Positions 42,497 to 55,696 of a stretch of 64,000 bases of DNA are shown here, in pieces. The DNA comes from Diphasiastrum complanatum. Its lineage: Eukaryota > Streptophyta > Lycopodiopsida > Lycopodiales > Lycopodiaceae. Both the position numbers and the translations under genes were made by a program. The notes below the pieces were generated by a model. It was not told the origin of the DNA. It was given only the letters and a program-made list of their open reading frames with translations, and did not search any database. Each line of letters opens with the position of its first letter. Position 1 is the stretch's first letter. Location of the stretch: positions 58,366,865 through 58,430,864 of the forward strand of contig CM055095.1 of the NCBI GenBank assembly GCA_029204225.1, given 5' to 3'.

Positions 42497-42712
42497 AGGC
42501 CAGAAACTCGAAAAACGGCGACCAGAAGTTACCGGTTTTCATTCTCTCTCTACGTAACCTCTCTCTAAAATGAAATTTCTTAAAGGGCCCATTTTGAGCC
42601 CATATTTTCCCTAGTGTAAGAACATTCCTTGTTTAGGGGTTTGTTAGGGCTAACATTTTAAAATTTAAAAAAAAAACGATATAGTGAAGTATGAGATAGA
42701 AGATATTACTCA

Positions 42713-42860
42713 GCGAGAGAGATAAAAGGGGAAGGAAAGAAGGGGGGAGGGGAGGTTGGAGAGGGAGAGAGAGAGAGAGAGAGGAGCGAGAGAGATAAAA
42801 GGGGAAGGAAAGAAGGGGGGAGGGGAGGTTGGAGAGGGAGAGAGAGAGAGAGAGAGGAAG
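42713..42860. repeat. GA-rich 73-bp tandem duplication with (GA)n
   Basis: The unit from GCGAGAGAGATAAAAGGGGA to a (GA)n run starts at 42713 and again at 42786, nearly identical. Reading frames here on either strand are low-complexity artefacts. Confidence 0.8.
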
Positions 42861-43530
42861 GAGAGGTCTTTTTTAATGGTACCATATATTTTAGAAATTT
42901 TATGCTCAACCATTTGGATTTTTTTTTGCAACATGGCTTATTACCACTTGGACATTTTCAATAGTTGTCATATATACATGTTAAAATCAAAACAATAGGC
43001 CAAGATTAGGGTTTTCCCTTTTCTTTGTTTTGGGTGGGGGTTGGGGTGCTGTGTTTGGTGCTTGGGGTTTCACTCTTTTATTGAGGCGGCTCTCTTACTA
43101 GTACTACTGAGAGTCCGTAGTAAGTAGTAGTAATTCAGAACGAACTTGCTAATAAAGTTAAATTTCATCTTTTGCCACGGGATTCAGCGGGCTTACCCCT
43201 CCTGTCATTTTGCTGTCCGCTGTAAAACCCTTGGACCGTGGGTCCGTGACTGCACCACCCGCCGGTCGTCCTTCCCACCCGGTTCCGTTACTCCTGTGAC
43301 CGGTCCCTCCAAAAGAGCACGGGCCCCCAGAGGCCCTCTGCCCAGTGGGCCAACGCGATCGAGGCAGTCCACCGGCACAGTCCGTCATCGCTCCAGCTCA
43401 GCACTTTATACCAGCTAGCCCCACCGGCTCCTACCGGTGGATCTCTGACGTCAGCCCGAGGCTCCCACGGGGGAACCGGTTGGGCCGGTGGCAGACGTAA
43501 TCTAATAATTTTTGTTGGCAGAAACAAAAT
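42861..43530. promoter_or_regulatory. probable upstream region of the DUF630/632 gene, with a GC-rich island
   Basis: From 43170 to 43500 the sequence becomes clearly GC-rich with many CG dinucleotides, unlike its surroundings, and then turns sharply AT-rich (43540-43680). CACTTTATACC at about 43402 is a weak TATA-like site. The position about 1.1 kb before the start codon of the gene fits a CpG-rich promoter, but no start site can be read directly. It could instead be a remnant of an inserted element. Confidence 0.35.
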
Positions 43531-43679
43531 CCTTCAATATCGAGGAATCGACGATTAATTAGCCAAATTAATTTATTTTTATTTATATAGATAAATATTT
43601 AGTTTATTGATTAATTATTTTGATTTCCAATTTTATTTTTTGTTTTTTATTTTTAGTGTTAATTTATTTTAATAATGTT

Positions 43680-44137
43680 TTTGGCGATGGCGGATTTCTC
43701 CTTCGAGCTGTCTGCTCACTGTCTCTCTTCTGTCTCCTGAGCTGACGATCCATCTCTCTTTCTCCTCTGCTGTTTGATCTTCATCTCACTGCCACACTCT
43801 GGCAGGCATGCTGAAGATCTAGAGTTTCTTTTCTTTTCATCAATTTTTCTCTGAGCTGCTACTATCAGTAGGTACCAGACTCTCAGTTAGCTGGGATTTT
43901 TTTTCTGTACTGCATGTGAGCTGAGGTTTTGTGTAGGAAGAGCTTACGCCTTAAACCCACCTCTATTTTCTCCTCATTCTCTTGCTCTTATATCACGGAA
44001 GCATCAACTGGTAGTCATCATAGTGGTTCTTGACTTCAATCTATGGTAGTTATCACTGCATATATAGCTGTTTTTAGCCTCTGATATTTGTTTATTGCTT
44101 GCCAGTTTAATTTATCATTTCGCGCATTTATTGCTTT

Positions 44138-44186
<49 letters not shown>

Positions 44187-44604
44187 CATATCACATTGTA
44201 TATACAGAGTTTATATGTAGACTCCACCGAGCTCTGGCTACAGGTTACTTCATTATGTGAGACACAGTGAGAATCCGAGGATCCTTCTCCACTTTCTACA
44301 GTAAGCTTCTCTTCCGAGAAGCATTCTCTGTCTCTGTCTCTGTCTTGTGTGTGTGTGTGTGTCTCTCTCTCTCTCTCTCTCTTACACACACACACAGTCT
44401 CAAACAATCTAATACAGTTCAAGTCGACTACCTGAAAGTTATGGCAACATAGCAACAGGTTACTTCATTCTGGGAGACACGGTGACAGTCGTTCTGGAGT
44501 AAGCTCTTCTAGCTAATAGCATTGTATTTTAGCATTTCTCAAATTGTTGATGAAACGACAGCTCATTCCATCCTTGAAGCTACGAAGCAGAAGCAGTAAT
44601 AGAG
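43680..44604 (+). other. probable 5' leader of the DUF630/632 gene
   Basis: CT-rich sequence typical of plant 5' leaders, with a (CT)n tract at 44141-44183 and a compound (TG)n(TC)n(AC)n tract at 44346-44396. GT-AG pairs are present and a leader intron is possible. Several upstream ATGs occur. Confidence 0.45.
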
Positions 44605-44786
44605 ATGGGCTGTGCAAACACGAAAATCGACAACGAAGAGAATGTGGCGAGGTGCAGAAATCGCAAGCGCTTCATGAAGCAGGCTGTTGCATCAAGGCAC
44701 GCTTTAGCTGCTGCCCACATTGCCTACATATACTCTCTCAAAAACATAGGAGCAGCATTTCGGCAGTTTGCAGATTCAGACGTTAA
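44550..44786 (+). CDS. upstream ORF overlapping the DUF630/632 start
   Basis: An ATG at 44550 (MKRQLIPSLKLRS) opens a frame that passes the main start codon (44605) out of frame and ends at 44786. If the transcript includes this ATG, translation of the main protein would be reduced. Whether it lies in the transcript is not known, and the peptide has no domain. Confidence 0.25.
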   Translation: MKRQLIPSLKLRSRSSNRDGLCKHENRQRRECGEVQKSQALHEAGCCIKARFSCCPHCLHILSQKHRSSISAVCRFRR

Positions 44787-47700
44787 AGGGTGCAGATCGC
44801 CTATCCCATCTCTGCTCAAAACGTCCTCCGAGCCTCTCCCACCTCCAACACCGTTGTTTCTCCGCTATCCCTCCCCCCCTGCTACTCCCATTCACCGCTC
44901 AGTCAGTCTCCCAGCTCTCAGGCTTCAGAATGGAGCCCCGTCTCCTGATAAGAGCAAGCTGCTCTCTCCCCCAGCTAGTCTTCCAGAAGAGGACGACGAC
45001 GAAGAGCATAAGGACTATCTCTATGGAGATGCTCAGCCTCCACCGCCGCCCACACTTGCTGCTGCTGCAGCTCCTCCTCCTCCTCCAGCTCCCAGATCCT
45101 TCACCTGGGATTTCACAGACTTCTTCCGCCCAGCAGAGCCGTCCTTGCACCTTCAGGAAATGAGGAAGAGCAAGCAGATGCAGGAAGCAATGGAAGAGCA
45201 GAATGGAACCGCTGACTATAGCCCTGCACCATATCCAGAGCATGGAGAGCACAATGACATATATGGGGATGACCAGACTGAGAATGATAGATACATGCAC
45301 TCCGAGAATGATAGATATATACAGACTGAGAATGATAAATATATGATGTCGGAGGGGAGCAGCCCTGACAATGTGATTGTGAAAAGCGAAGTGGTGAATG
45401 AGCTAGTGTGCCTGGACAGGAGGGAGATGGCCCTTGTGCCATCTTTGAGAACAGGGACAGAGCTGGTGGATGTGCTGAAGGTGGTGGATGACTGGTTCCT
45501 CAAGGCTCATGAGAGTGGCAAGGATGTTGGGCGATTGCTGGAGGCTCTCAGAATTCAATATCACTCCAACTTTATCAAACCAAAAGGTCTACCTTGAATC
45601 GCTGTCAGATATAATAGCAATCTAAACTATATAGTCCTGTTTCCTGCTGCAAAGACATGCATTTTTTGCTTTCTATGTCTCTGGTCAGTTTGATTTGACC
45701 CTTGCAATCTCTGATCTTTTAACTTTTCGCCTCTGTCGAAATGCGAAAGGTGAATATACTACATTGTTTTGAGAGTTCTATTCTGGACGAAGACCTAGAT
45801 CACTCGGAATCTGTACAATTATGTCTCTTCTCTTTAACTTTGTGATGGGATCAGAAAGTTTTCAACTTTCATGGTAACAACCTGGCTTTGACTGTGTACA
45901 AACGTATAAAAATATAGATTACGCTAAGTGATGAAAATCAAAGAGCAACTTGCATACTTTGGAAAGTAAGGTGTTTATCATAACAGACCTAAAAACTTGT
46001 TGTATATTTGAAACTCTGCATCAAAGAAGGAAAATATGGTAGCCATCCATGACAATACATTGAATGGTTTTTGAGGGCCTTAAGAGCGGGGCCCACCTAC
46101 ATTTAGTATGAGGTTAATTAGTCACCGGATAGCCTAATAGCTAAGGCAGATGGTGGACTCACCTGCAATTAGCGGATTTCATTCAGCTAAATTAAAGTGC
46201 TAGTGAGTTTAGTAACCTGCTCTGAATTTTTGAGGACGGAACGTACTATTACAGTAAAAAGAAATTCAAACATGTTATACTAAAAAGAAAAACCAGAAAC
46301 CATCAGAATTTTAAGCCACATGATGATGGTAGTCTTGCAAACTTTCTTATCAGACTATGAATTTTCTGAAAATTCATTAGTTCAACAGTGAGAAAATTGC
46401 AGAATGTAATGTTGGACTGTTCCCTTGTCAATTTGCACTTTCAGAAACCTTCTGACACAAAACTTCCAGCCATGATGCAAGGATGAATAAGCGATTGACA
46501 GCACCAAAACACCTTTGGAAGTCAGCTGTTGAGATCAATGAATGTTTTTGCAAAATAACTTACTAGAAAGTCAGAATAGAAAAAGACACCTTCTGACACA
46601 CAATTGGCGAACAATTTTATAGAAAGTCAGAATAAAAAATAATTAACATACTTTTTTCAATACATACTGAAAGAAATTTTTTCTTTTGCTCGTTCCGGCA
46701 ACACATTAGCTCACAGATTTATGGAGACCTCCTGAGGTCTTTAGCTAATGGGTTGAGCATGGGCATCTTGCCAGGTCAAGCAAAAGAGTGTGCCATTGAT
46801 TAACTTGTTTTCTTGTTTCAGAAACCTTTAACCATGCCTCTTAACAAAAAACTTATGGGGCCTGTTAGTGCACCTGGACCCAGTAGGTACAGTAATGGGT
46901 GTGCTCTGATTTTAAATGGGGCCTGAATCTCAGTTAAAACTCTTCCGAGTTTTATTAATGGTGCACTAACTATTGGCTGCACTAATGTGGATGGGGCCCC
47001 TATAAGTGTCCATTCAAAGTAGCATCAAAGAAAATCTCAGATGCTGTATTCCTTCCAACTGTTGTTTAGCTTAATGATTATCTAGATACCCTTTAACCCT
47101 ATCTATACATGAGGGCAATGCAATAACACTTCACAGAACCTAGTCAAGGTATGATACAAATGAGTTTGATGAATGAGATTTTGGCATGCACCAAGGGGAA
47201 AAGGCAAGTCAGAATCCCACGTTGCTAGAAGTTTGATGGACAAAGAATTGGAGAATGATAGGTTAATTGTCAGCTTTTTCCGATGCATCAGGATTTTTAT
47301 ATCCTTAAATGCGTGGAGGATGGAATCTGGATGGTAAGGCTCCAAGCTTATACAGTGAAAAGGCTGTCATGCATGATGCAACAAGCAAAAAAAATTGTAA
47401 ATATTGTTCGTCAGATTTATTAAATTGCTTGGAAGTTGACATACAAGCGAAACAAAAAAGCTTCAAAATTCAGAAATTAAACTTGTGCTATCCATTTTAA
47501 AATATTCAGAGGTAGCAGTTCTATGATTTGTTAAGGGAAAAAATACTAAAAGTTTAGAACTTCTTCAATAAGACTATAGCTCTCAAGCTTGATTGAATCT
47601 TGAGGAATAGCTAGCATCTGCTCAAACTTCCTTCATATAGTTCCATATAGTTCCCCAACCCCACCCCCACCCCCTCTCCCCGAGAATTCATTTCGTACAT

Positions 47701-50700
47701 ATAGAATGAAAAAAACTTTCTTTTAGGGGTCTCCAAACCCAAGGAGACCCCTATCTTAGTATGTCCACCGTAATAGGAGGTTGGTGGAGAGAGATTGCTT
47801 GGAGAGCCATTGATGATCAGAATGTACTGAAGGAACTACTTTAAGTGAAATCGTGAGTTTTGATTTGTGCCCCAAGTTCTTTGCTACCTTCATGTGTTTT
47901 TAAGCTCCTACGACCTTTTAATCATAGAAATAGGCTGTACCCAATGAATTTAGGCCTTCTATTTTTTTGCATTGGCGTCTTGTTTTAAGCTATGTAGTAG
48001 TTTGAGTCGATTTCTCTTCCATTGTGCTTTTCAGCCCATCGGTCACGTTTTCCCACACAGACCCACACCCTTGTTTCACTTACTTGCATGCACATTGCAT
48101 GTGGTTCTCCTTGTGTCATTTTGCTATCACACTTACTATAGGTCATTGTTTTCAAGCACCTCGTTCAAATATATTGCCGCTCTTTTTGTTGCATCTTGTA
48201 GGGTTGTGATTGGTACTTAGTGTTGTTTTTGGGTAATTTTGACTACTTGAGGGTTTTGTTTGTTCATTAACATTCATTCCTAGATTGGAGGGTTGTCTCT
48301 GGTCAGAGGTAGGAATAATTGTTATGGAGGGGGATTGGTATACTAGTTCTGGTGCACTTTTATACAAGGCTTAGGTCTTTACTTGTTTGGCATGTTTGGA
48401 CAGTCGGTTGGTATTTCTAGTTGCACAATGGTATCCAACGTTGTCATTTGTAAAGGATCCTCAACATCGGCCCATACTGAGCAACACTACAGGTTGGGAT
48501 ATTAGATTTACCTCCTAATCTAAGAGCAACATTCCATGCTCACCCTTGAACCATCATCCATGTGAGTACACCTGCATCCAACAATCACTCACCTACATAG
48601 TTGTCAATAACTATGGTGTCCCATACAACCATAGCCCATCCCGCGGACAATGATAACTTGTCTAGGACTAGAGGATCATAATGGCTTGTGTTCATGTCAC
48701 AATGATCCATTGCACAATTGAGCAACCCTTCAAGAGGGCGAGGAGTGAAATTATAATGACTTGGTGGAGCATCTATTGGTTTCCAATCCCCTCGAGGCAG
48801 CTTACGGTTGTGCCGTCTCACATGATTATTCAACATGTGCCGGTGTGCAAAATTGGAGCACCTCTTAGCGCTAATTCACAAGAAAAAGTGCAATAGGTAA
48901 TCCACACAACATTGTGAGTGATTGGTGTTTTGCGGCAACAATTCAAAGCTAGCTCGTCGCCTCAAGGAGGTCTTAGAGCCCCTGGAGGTGAGCCCAAGCA
49001 ATTTTAGTGTTGTTCTAGACCTGGCAATGGCTTGTTGCTCACCTACGCCCATTCCTGCAGAGATCGTGGCCACCTTCTACCAGGATCCACAACAGGTTTC
49101 CTAAGTTTAGGCATATGCACCTCACTAAAGGTGCAAACACACTTCCCATGAAGTAGATGCTCTAGTACCTGTGGCAACAAATGTCCAGGCACATACCATT
49201 TCTGTAATCTGTAGTTTTTCCACGACATGCTTATTTCTCTGGAATATGCATGTATAAGCCCTTCCAATTACCATTTGGCATTTCTCTCTGTTGTGCAAGA
49301 CGAGCTGGCTGTAGACAGTGATTTTGATTCACCTTCAAATGAGACAAGGAGATCAACCATAGGAGGTGGTTCAGCTTGATTGTGATCCCCTCGTTGTTCC
49401 CTACCATGCATTTCAAGTGGCCCTGGATGTAGAGGCCCAAGCAGAGCCAGACATATTGTTAAATACACTGCTAAGAAAATCAGGTGTTTTCTGAGGTGAG
49501 CACAGATCGTGACATCATCATGGAAGGCTTAAAGGCAGCTTCAGGGTCATGGACGTACACTTGAGGAGGGCCCGCAGGGCAGTAACTGTAGCACACAATG
49601 GACATACACTTGAGGAGGGCCCACAGGGTAGCAACTATAGCACATCTAGCATTTCCACTGTGGGCAACAGACTCAGAGCTAGATCCCGAGGATCAGGATC
49701 AGTATCAGAATCACACTCTAGGAATGAGAATTGCGTAGTTGGGCAACCTTCCAGTGGTAGAAGCAGGAGGTCAAAACTATGTCAGATGTTCTCTTCTCGC
49801 TCCACAGAGGACTTGGTGCTATGATGAGGTGATGGCCAATCCAATTAGTGGCAGAATCTTGTACATATTAGCAGTAGATCATAATGTAGTAATTCTAGAC
49901 TTACACTTGACAGGTGTACATTCCGTTCATCTATGTACCACAGTATTTTGAGACAGTGCATTGTACAAATCACATATGACTTTGCTTCCGTTGGTATACT
50001 GCAGTCTCCTGGCTACCTGGATGATGAATAATAATGTTTTTGTTTGATGCAGCCACATCACTGTAGTTTTGTTATACATATGAAAAGAGTTTCAGTATAT
50101 ACATGTTTACAATTCGGAAGTCCATTCGGAATGGTGAAATTTTTTTCCACATTGCATATGGACAGGCATTTGGAATGTGGTCTTTTCCCATGTTATAGAT
50201 CCATGGTTCCTCAAATTAGTAATGTCCAAATAAAGCTATTTGAAGGGTACCTAAAGGCAACAAGAATTCTACATATTTGATTTCTAAACATCAAGGAGAT
50301 TTGAATCTTCTGTCTTTTGGTTTATGCCACTTTAACTTTTAACTTGACATATAGAGACTTGTTTTTGGAAATGTCTTCTGGGTCATCTTGCAGGATTTCC
50401 TGATCGCACCAGTAGTAAGATAGTTCGGACTATGTCCTTGAACCGTTGGTCTTCTCATTCCCAGAGGATGACTCTTCCTATCAAAGGTATGGTTGAAGAC
50501 AGTGGGGGAATGGCTGGGAGCCATGCATCAACACTTGATCGACTCTTTGCATGGGAGAAGAGGCTCTATGAGGAAGTCAAGGTACTCTTCAATTTAGATT
50601 CAGATTCTCAGAGAGCTTTTCCCTTTACTAAATGTAAACTTGTCATTTTATACAAATTGGGTGGTAACGCAACTGAAATGCTGCTAAATTAGAGCTGGTT

Positions 50701-52494
50701 AGAGTTGCTTATTTGAGCAAATCACAACAGTCTTCATGTTATCCATATTTACCAGAAACAATGATGAGATTTTTATGACTTTATCTCAAGTTTTGAGGCT
50801 TATCTGTTGATGTACTGGGGATTTACAGCACACACTTTAGCCAAGTCCCATCAGTGTCATTAGCTTTCCAAATGGTGGGATGCCTTGTATACCTTCATCA
50901 TGTATTTGAAGTTTTGAACATGTTCGTAGGAAAGATTGATATTTGTTTCTCATGCATACCTTCAGTACCGTACCAGCTGCTCGCTTAAGTCATAGACTTC
51001 TTTCCAGTTGTGCTTCATAGAAGCAGAATGTTATTGCAGTCGATGGAGTTGTAAGTATTTCCAGCATGGTATCTCAGCTTTGTCCCAACATTTGATTGCT
51101 CATAGTCAATACTGATTAACCGTGACCAGTTTACTTGGAATCAATTTTTTTCAGGGAGCTGAAACAATTCGGACTGAATATGAAAAACAATGTGCTTTAT
51201 TAAGAAGGAAAAATACAAGGGGGGCAGGAAATGAGTCGATTGACAAGACACGGGCAGCCATTAATTCATTACGCACAAGAATAGTGATAGCTCTCCAGGC
51301 TGTTGATACGGTTACTACAGCAGTACACAAGCTGAGAGATGAAGAGCTCTATCCACAACTGCTTGAAATACTACAAGGGTATATTTCTAAAAGATTCATG
51401 TGTCCATGTAAAATAAAAACTTGGAAGGTGTTGATCTTTTCATTTGCAACCGTTGAACTGATGCATCACTTCAAGACTTAATGCATCAGGCACTCATGGG
51501 TTCATTTGTGAAACTTATTGTATGAATCGTAAAGTCAACAGCCATTTTATTCATTCTTAAGTCAATTCTGCACATCTACTGGGTGTGAATGTATATTGAT
51601 TTTGGCATTGCTAGAGTAAGTGCTTTGGGAATGGATTTGGTTAGCAACTGCTTGCAAGAGAAAGTGAGTCTGATAATTGTTCTATGCAGATTGACTTTTA
51701 TGTGGAATGAGATGTATGATTGTCATCAAAGACAGAGAGAAATTGTGAAGGATATGAAGGCCCTTGAAGTGCTAGAAAGTGCAGATGCAACAAGTAATCT
51801 TCGTAGACAAGCAACCTCCCAGCTTGAATTGTCACTTACAAACTGGTATAATTCCCTTAACAAAGTAATCAATACGCAAAGGGAATACCTGCATAATGTC
51901 AATTCATGGCTGCGACTCAGTCTACAACCTGTCGAAACTGAACCTCGAGACAGATTGTCTTCACCTGTCAGGAATGATCCTCCTCCAATCTACTATCTTT
52001 GTATAGAGTGGCAACAAGCACTTGATAGACTACCAGACAAGGTAGCCTTGGAGGCTATCAAAAGCTTTTCAGCTGTGGTAAGGGTCATGGTCGATTTGCA
52101 GTCAGATGAGGTTCGACACAGGAAGAAAGTGGAAGTTCTTTCTAGAGAACTGCATAGGAGAGTAGTTGCATTACAGAACTATGAGAGGAAGCATGCTGAT
52201 GAGGTTCCTTTCCGGTATGAACGTAATGAACTAATTACTGCAATAGTACCATACAAAACCCCACACAGTGCAAAACAGGCTGCAATCGATGTTCTTAAGA
52301 GAAAACTTGACGAGGAAAATGAGAAAGTGAAGAAGGCCATTCAAGCTAGCAGAGCAATGACAATAAATAGTTTCCAAACAGGTTTACCAAGTATCTTTCA
52401 GGCGGTGACGGGTTTTGCTCAAGTATGTTGCCAAACTTACCAGGGGTTGTACAGTCAGATCAACAGTAATCAGTTTTCCAGAATTAACAGATAA
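44605..52494 (+). CDS. DUF630/DUF632 protein (NRG2-like), four exons
   Basis: Exons 44605-45586, 50394-50581, 51155-51378 and 51690-52494 join in phase (1, 0, 2) to 732 codons plus stop; all introns are GT-AG. The N-terminus MGCANTKIDNEENVARCRNR and RHALAAAHIAYIYSLKNIGA is DUF630, and MGC suggests myristoylation at Gly2 and membrane attachment. Residues 70-165 are Pro-rich. SFTWDFTDFF (165-174) matches the family WDFF motif. Residues 225-246 repeat ENDRY three times. DUF632 starts near residue 286 (ELVDVLKVVDDWFLKAHESG) and includes HASTLDRLFAWEKRLYEEVK, GAETIRTEYEKQCALLRR, FMWNEMYDCHQRQ and IEWQQALDRLPDKVALEAIK, ending in a helical tail. Family members such as Arabidopsis NRG2 act in nitrate signalling, and the older bZIP label is doubtful. 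Length is usual for the family, with no defects. It is the only complete confident gene in the window. Confidence 0.95.
45587..50393 (+). other. 4.8-kb first intron of the DUF630/632 gene
   Basis: GT-AG intron in phase 1. It holds scattered frames on both strands (e.g. 48585-48836 and 49043-49267, reverse) that match nothing I know, C-rich and A-rich low-complexity tracts (about 47660), and a 49-bp tandem duplication at 49551-49648. The size and mixed content suggest old insertions, but no TIR, LTR or transposase motif could be paired. Confidence 0.7.
49551..49648. repeat. 49-bp tandem duplication in intron
   Basis: GGACGTACACTTGAGGAGGG at 49551 recurs as GGACATACACTTGAGGAGGG at 49600, with the following sequence also repeated (CAGGG.AG.AACT.TAGCACA). 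Confidence 0.75.
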
Positions 52495-53560
52495 GCCATT
52501 CAAAATCTAGTATTCATATCAAGTTCTTGCACGTAATTTTTTTTGGCAACGGGTAGTGTTTTACAGACCTTGAGGGTGTAGAGAGGATGCTTTTATGGCA
52601 TTTCTAATATGTATATATCTAAAAGAGATGTTATTCTGAAAAGCTTTTTCCAAAGTGATACTTCTCTTTTTTTTTTCTGATGTATGATAAATCCAGGGTG
52701 ACCCATCTCCGATACTTGTGCTGTCCTTGTCAAAAGTGATATATGTGGAGGAACTGACGCTGTTAGGTGTTGCATTGATAGTCTATGTTCAGCTGAGTAA
52801 TGGAGTGATCTATAGATTATGGTACGTCGAACAAAATGTGGACTAAAGCTGTTTTCATAGATCCACCCAAAAACATGTGGGTTTGTTTCAAATGGATGGG
52901 ACAAAGTTTGCACGAATCTACATTTGTGTTGTCATAATTCCTCCTCTTAATCTCATTGATCTAATCTGTTGTCTCATTGATCTGATCTGTGTCAACATAA
53001 TTCCTCAAAATCTCATTGATCTAATCTGTTGTCTATGATTTTCAAACTTGCTACTTGCCTATAAGTGACACTATTATAACCAGTGACTTACATCATGCAG
53101 TTGGTTTTTTTTGAGTAATTATTTTGATGTCTTATGTTTTATTAAACATATTAACTTAATTGATTTTTGCCATTTGGTATTATCATTCCATGTACTCTCA
53201 ACTTTTTGTACACTGATGGGTTTTCCCATCCTTCATTGATAAAAGCATCTACAAGTAGTATCACGCTTCCATACTTCTGCCCTATTTGCAACACATGCTA
53301 GATATCCTTTGTACTTGCATGTGGCTTAGTCTAAGTCTTGTATTGACAACCAACTACCTTTGAAAAAGTTCCTAGACCAGTTCAAAGTTGAAAAATTTGG
53401 AACCACCAATTATACTATACGACGATGTTGTCTTATTGTATCAACTAACAAGTTATGCTAGCAGTTTCAATCTTTAGCCAATTTCAATCTTTAAGTCACA
53501 AGCTCACAAGTATAACTACCCACCCTTTGATTCCCCCATTGCTTCATTAAGAACCTTAGA
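52495..53560 (+). other. 3' region of the DUF630/632 gene
   Basis: T-rich sequence likely to contain the 3' UTR. A repeat of CTCATTGATCTAATCTGTTG with a CATAATTCCTC lead-in occurs at about 52934-52971 and 52999-53036, with a partial unit between. No further gene seen. Confidence 0.45.
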
Positions 53561-53579
53561 TGTACCTTCGTAATACCAT

Positions 53580-54500
53580 TATTGAAACTTGGGGTAATGA
53601 CCAATCATAACGGTAACCTAGTAGTAAAGGTCAAATGCATGACTAGAGCATGTTTGTGTTTCCTATGCGAATGCGTGTACCAATTCTATGATGAACACGA
53701 TGTCCTTGATGAGAAGTTACACTTATTTGATATGGCCTTGGTGGAAGGAGTGGAAGAGCATAAAAATGGCTTTGACTAAGAGATCCAAACTTTTCCCATT
53801 TTTAAAAACATTCATCTTCATGGCTTAGTAAGATTAAGATGAGAAGAAGGAATGTTTCCAAGACACTGTGGAATTTATTGAGAAGATAAAGACCAAATGT
53901 ACTCTTGAGATGACACTAGACAATGTTTTATTTATGTGGTTCATGGTTGGAATGCCAACATAATTCATGATAGATGAAGAGACACGAGACATATATCACC
54001 CTAATTGAAGCTATGAATGATGTTACTCATGAAAAAGATGAGACATTTGAAGAAGATTGTGACCTTTTAAAATTCACTCCCATATTGTTGTCTTGACCAA
54101 GCAACGAACATTAAAGAAATCACATCATCCTCGAGTATCTTTGAAACTTGCATGTAATTACTCCTACAACACTTACATTGGATGCATAAACAAGAAGTTC
54201 AATTGGATAAGTTGACAACAAGTCTAATGCAATCTATAAATCCTAAAGTGAAAGCAAATTTATTAGTCACAAAATTGTCAAGTAGAGTACCTAAAAGGAC
54301 AATGTACCATGTCCATATTGTGCACATAATGACAATGTAGATGAGTGTATTTTGCTTCATCAAAATTGCACCCCGCTGTAAGTAATGTGACAAACCAAGA
54401 TACAACAAGCTATTTATTCAATGTATAAGTCCAAGTTGCCCACTAACTCTAGTATGATGTTGCAGAATAATACCAACAAAGGTAAAGGGGATAATTGACC
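53580..54500 (+). pseudogene. possible decayed retroelement gag
   Basis: Short blocks in several frames look like gag debris: FIEKIKTKCTLEMTLDNVLF, then CPYCAHNDNVDEC, a zinc-knuckle-like pattern similar in style to CSICTGNHTVNEC at 30750. Stops are dense. No LTR or pol was found nearby. Confidence 0.25.
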
Positions 54501-54662
54501 AATGTTGAAGCAAAAATTGCAAAGCCTCACTTTTTCCACTCCTAACACTAATCTCACTTTGATTTTATGACCTTCAATCGGTTGTTCTACACAATGGGAT
54601 TTTTGAAAATCACCAAAATTTGGCCGGGAAAGACAAAACCAACTTCAGTTTGTCAACCACTA

Positions 54663-54825
54663 TTAAAAACTTGCAAAAATCGTCAATTTTGACATTTTTT
54701 TTGGGTTTTTTCATCTACATAGAGCCGAATTCTACCTCATGCATCCACATATTGATCACATGAAATTAATCCATAATGGTCATCAATTATTTTGATTTTG
54801 CTAGATAATAGCTCTTACTACCCTT
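54663..54825 (-). repeat. dispersed repeat, copy B
   Basis: Inverted relative of 11663-11830, with the shared blocks GTAAGAGCTA, TTGATG, GTAGATGAAAAAAC and TTTTTGCAAGTTTTT on the reverse strand. Confidence 0.45.
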
Positions 54826-54839
54826 TTCTAACCAAAAAC

Positions 54840-55510
54840 TCTAAAAAACAAACAATTTTTGGCTAAACTATAGTCTGGAACCATAAATCTTGCAAACTTT
54901 TGACATGCAATCATTAATTCAAAAATTAATGAAATCCTAATTGAAAGTACACTTGCTGAAAATTTAGATCTATTATAAGTTACGAGAGATGCAAGCAAAA
55001 ATTGATAACTGGCTTATATCGACAATAATCCATAAAACCCTGGAGAACATCGACAATGATGGATCTTAGCAACATAGAGTGAAAAAACTGAGAGAATACC
55101 CACTTGGAAGCTTGTTCTCCACCGGGAAGAAAAACCAGATCGATTTCTACCAAAGAATCGGTGAAAAGCCTCACAATTCTAAGTCCTTCGATCCTCGTAA
55201 GCCGTTCGCTAATATCACTATAAGGGAAAGCACCTCAAGATCCCGCTATGATAGGATGCGGGCGTAGAGAAAAAAAACTGGTAAAAAAATCACAAACTGG
55301 TAGGGCAAGTTTCCACCTCGATATATATCCTCAACTTTTCTTGTGCATGGCCCAATGTAAGCCAAGAATATTCCCAAAATCATTTCTCATTACTATTGAT
55401 ACTCTACACATGCCAATAGTCGTCCTAATCCATGCACTAGCTCCAAATATGTAACCTGGCCCTCACAAGGTTATTAATTACATTTCTAGCCTAGTTCGAA
55501 ATAATGAGAC

Positions 55511-55548
<38 letters not shown>

Positions 55549-55690
55549 TACTTCACAGCTCAACTACTATTATAGACTAGTTAATGTTTTTCGGCGTAGG
55601 TACAAATTTGTCTCACTCTGATTGGTGGATAAATATAGGCTGTGTTTCTGAATTTGTTACTTGACAAATGTATGGTTGTGATCAACAAGG
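54840..55690. other. no gene seen; (CA)n microsatellite
   Basis: AT-rich DNA with a (CA)n tract at 55514-55546. A 62-codon frame at 55079-55267 (REYPLGSLFSTGKKNQIDFY) matches nothing I know. Confidence 0.4.
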
Positions 55691-55696
55691 TTTGGC

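Noticed and set aside
42706-42998. Coding regions on both strands in the GA-rich block
   Set aside because: Open frames arise from low-complexity GA/CT sequence and its duplication.
44036-44455. Reverse-strand protein with Arg-Glu repeats
   Set aside because: Microsatellite translation within the probable 5' leader of the DUF630/632 gene.
46110-46200. Second tRNA-like SINE in the DUF630/632 intron
   Set aside because: GATAGCCTAATAGCTAAGGC resembles an A box, but the supposed B box (GCGGATTTCATTC) is poor and no flanking duplication was found.
48585-49270. Transposase or gene on the reverse strand of intron 1
   Set aside because: Frames are short, disjoint and show no recognisable motif.
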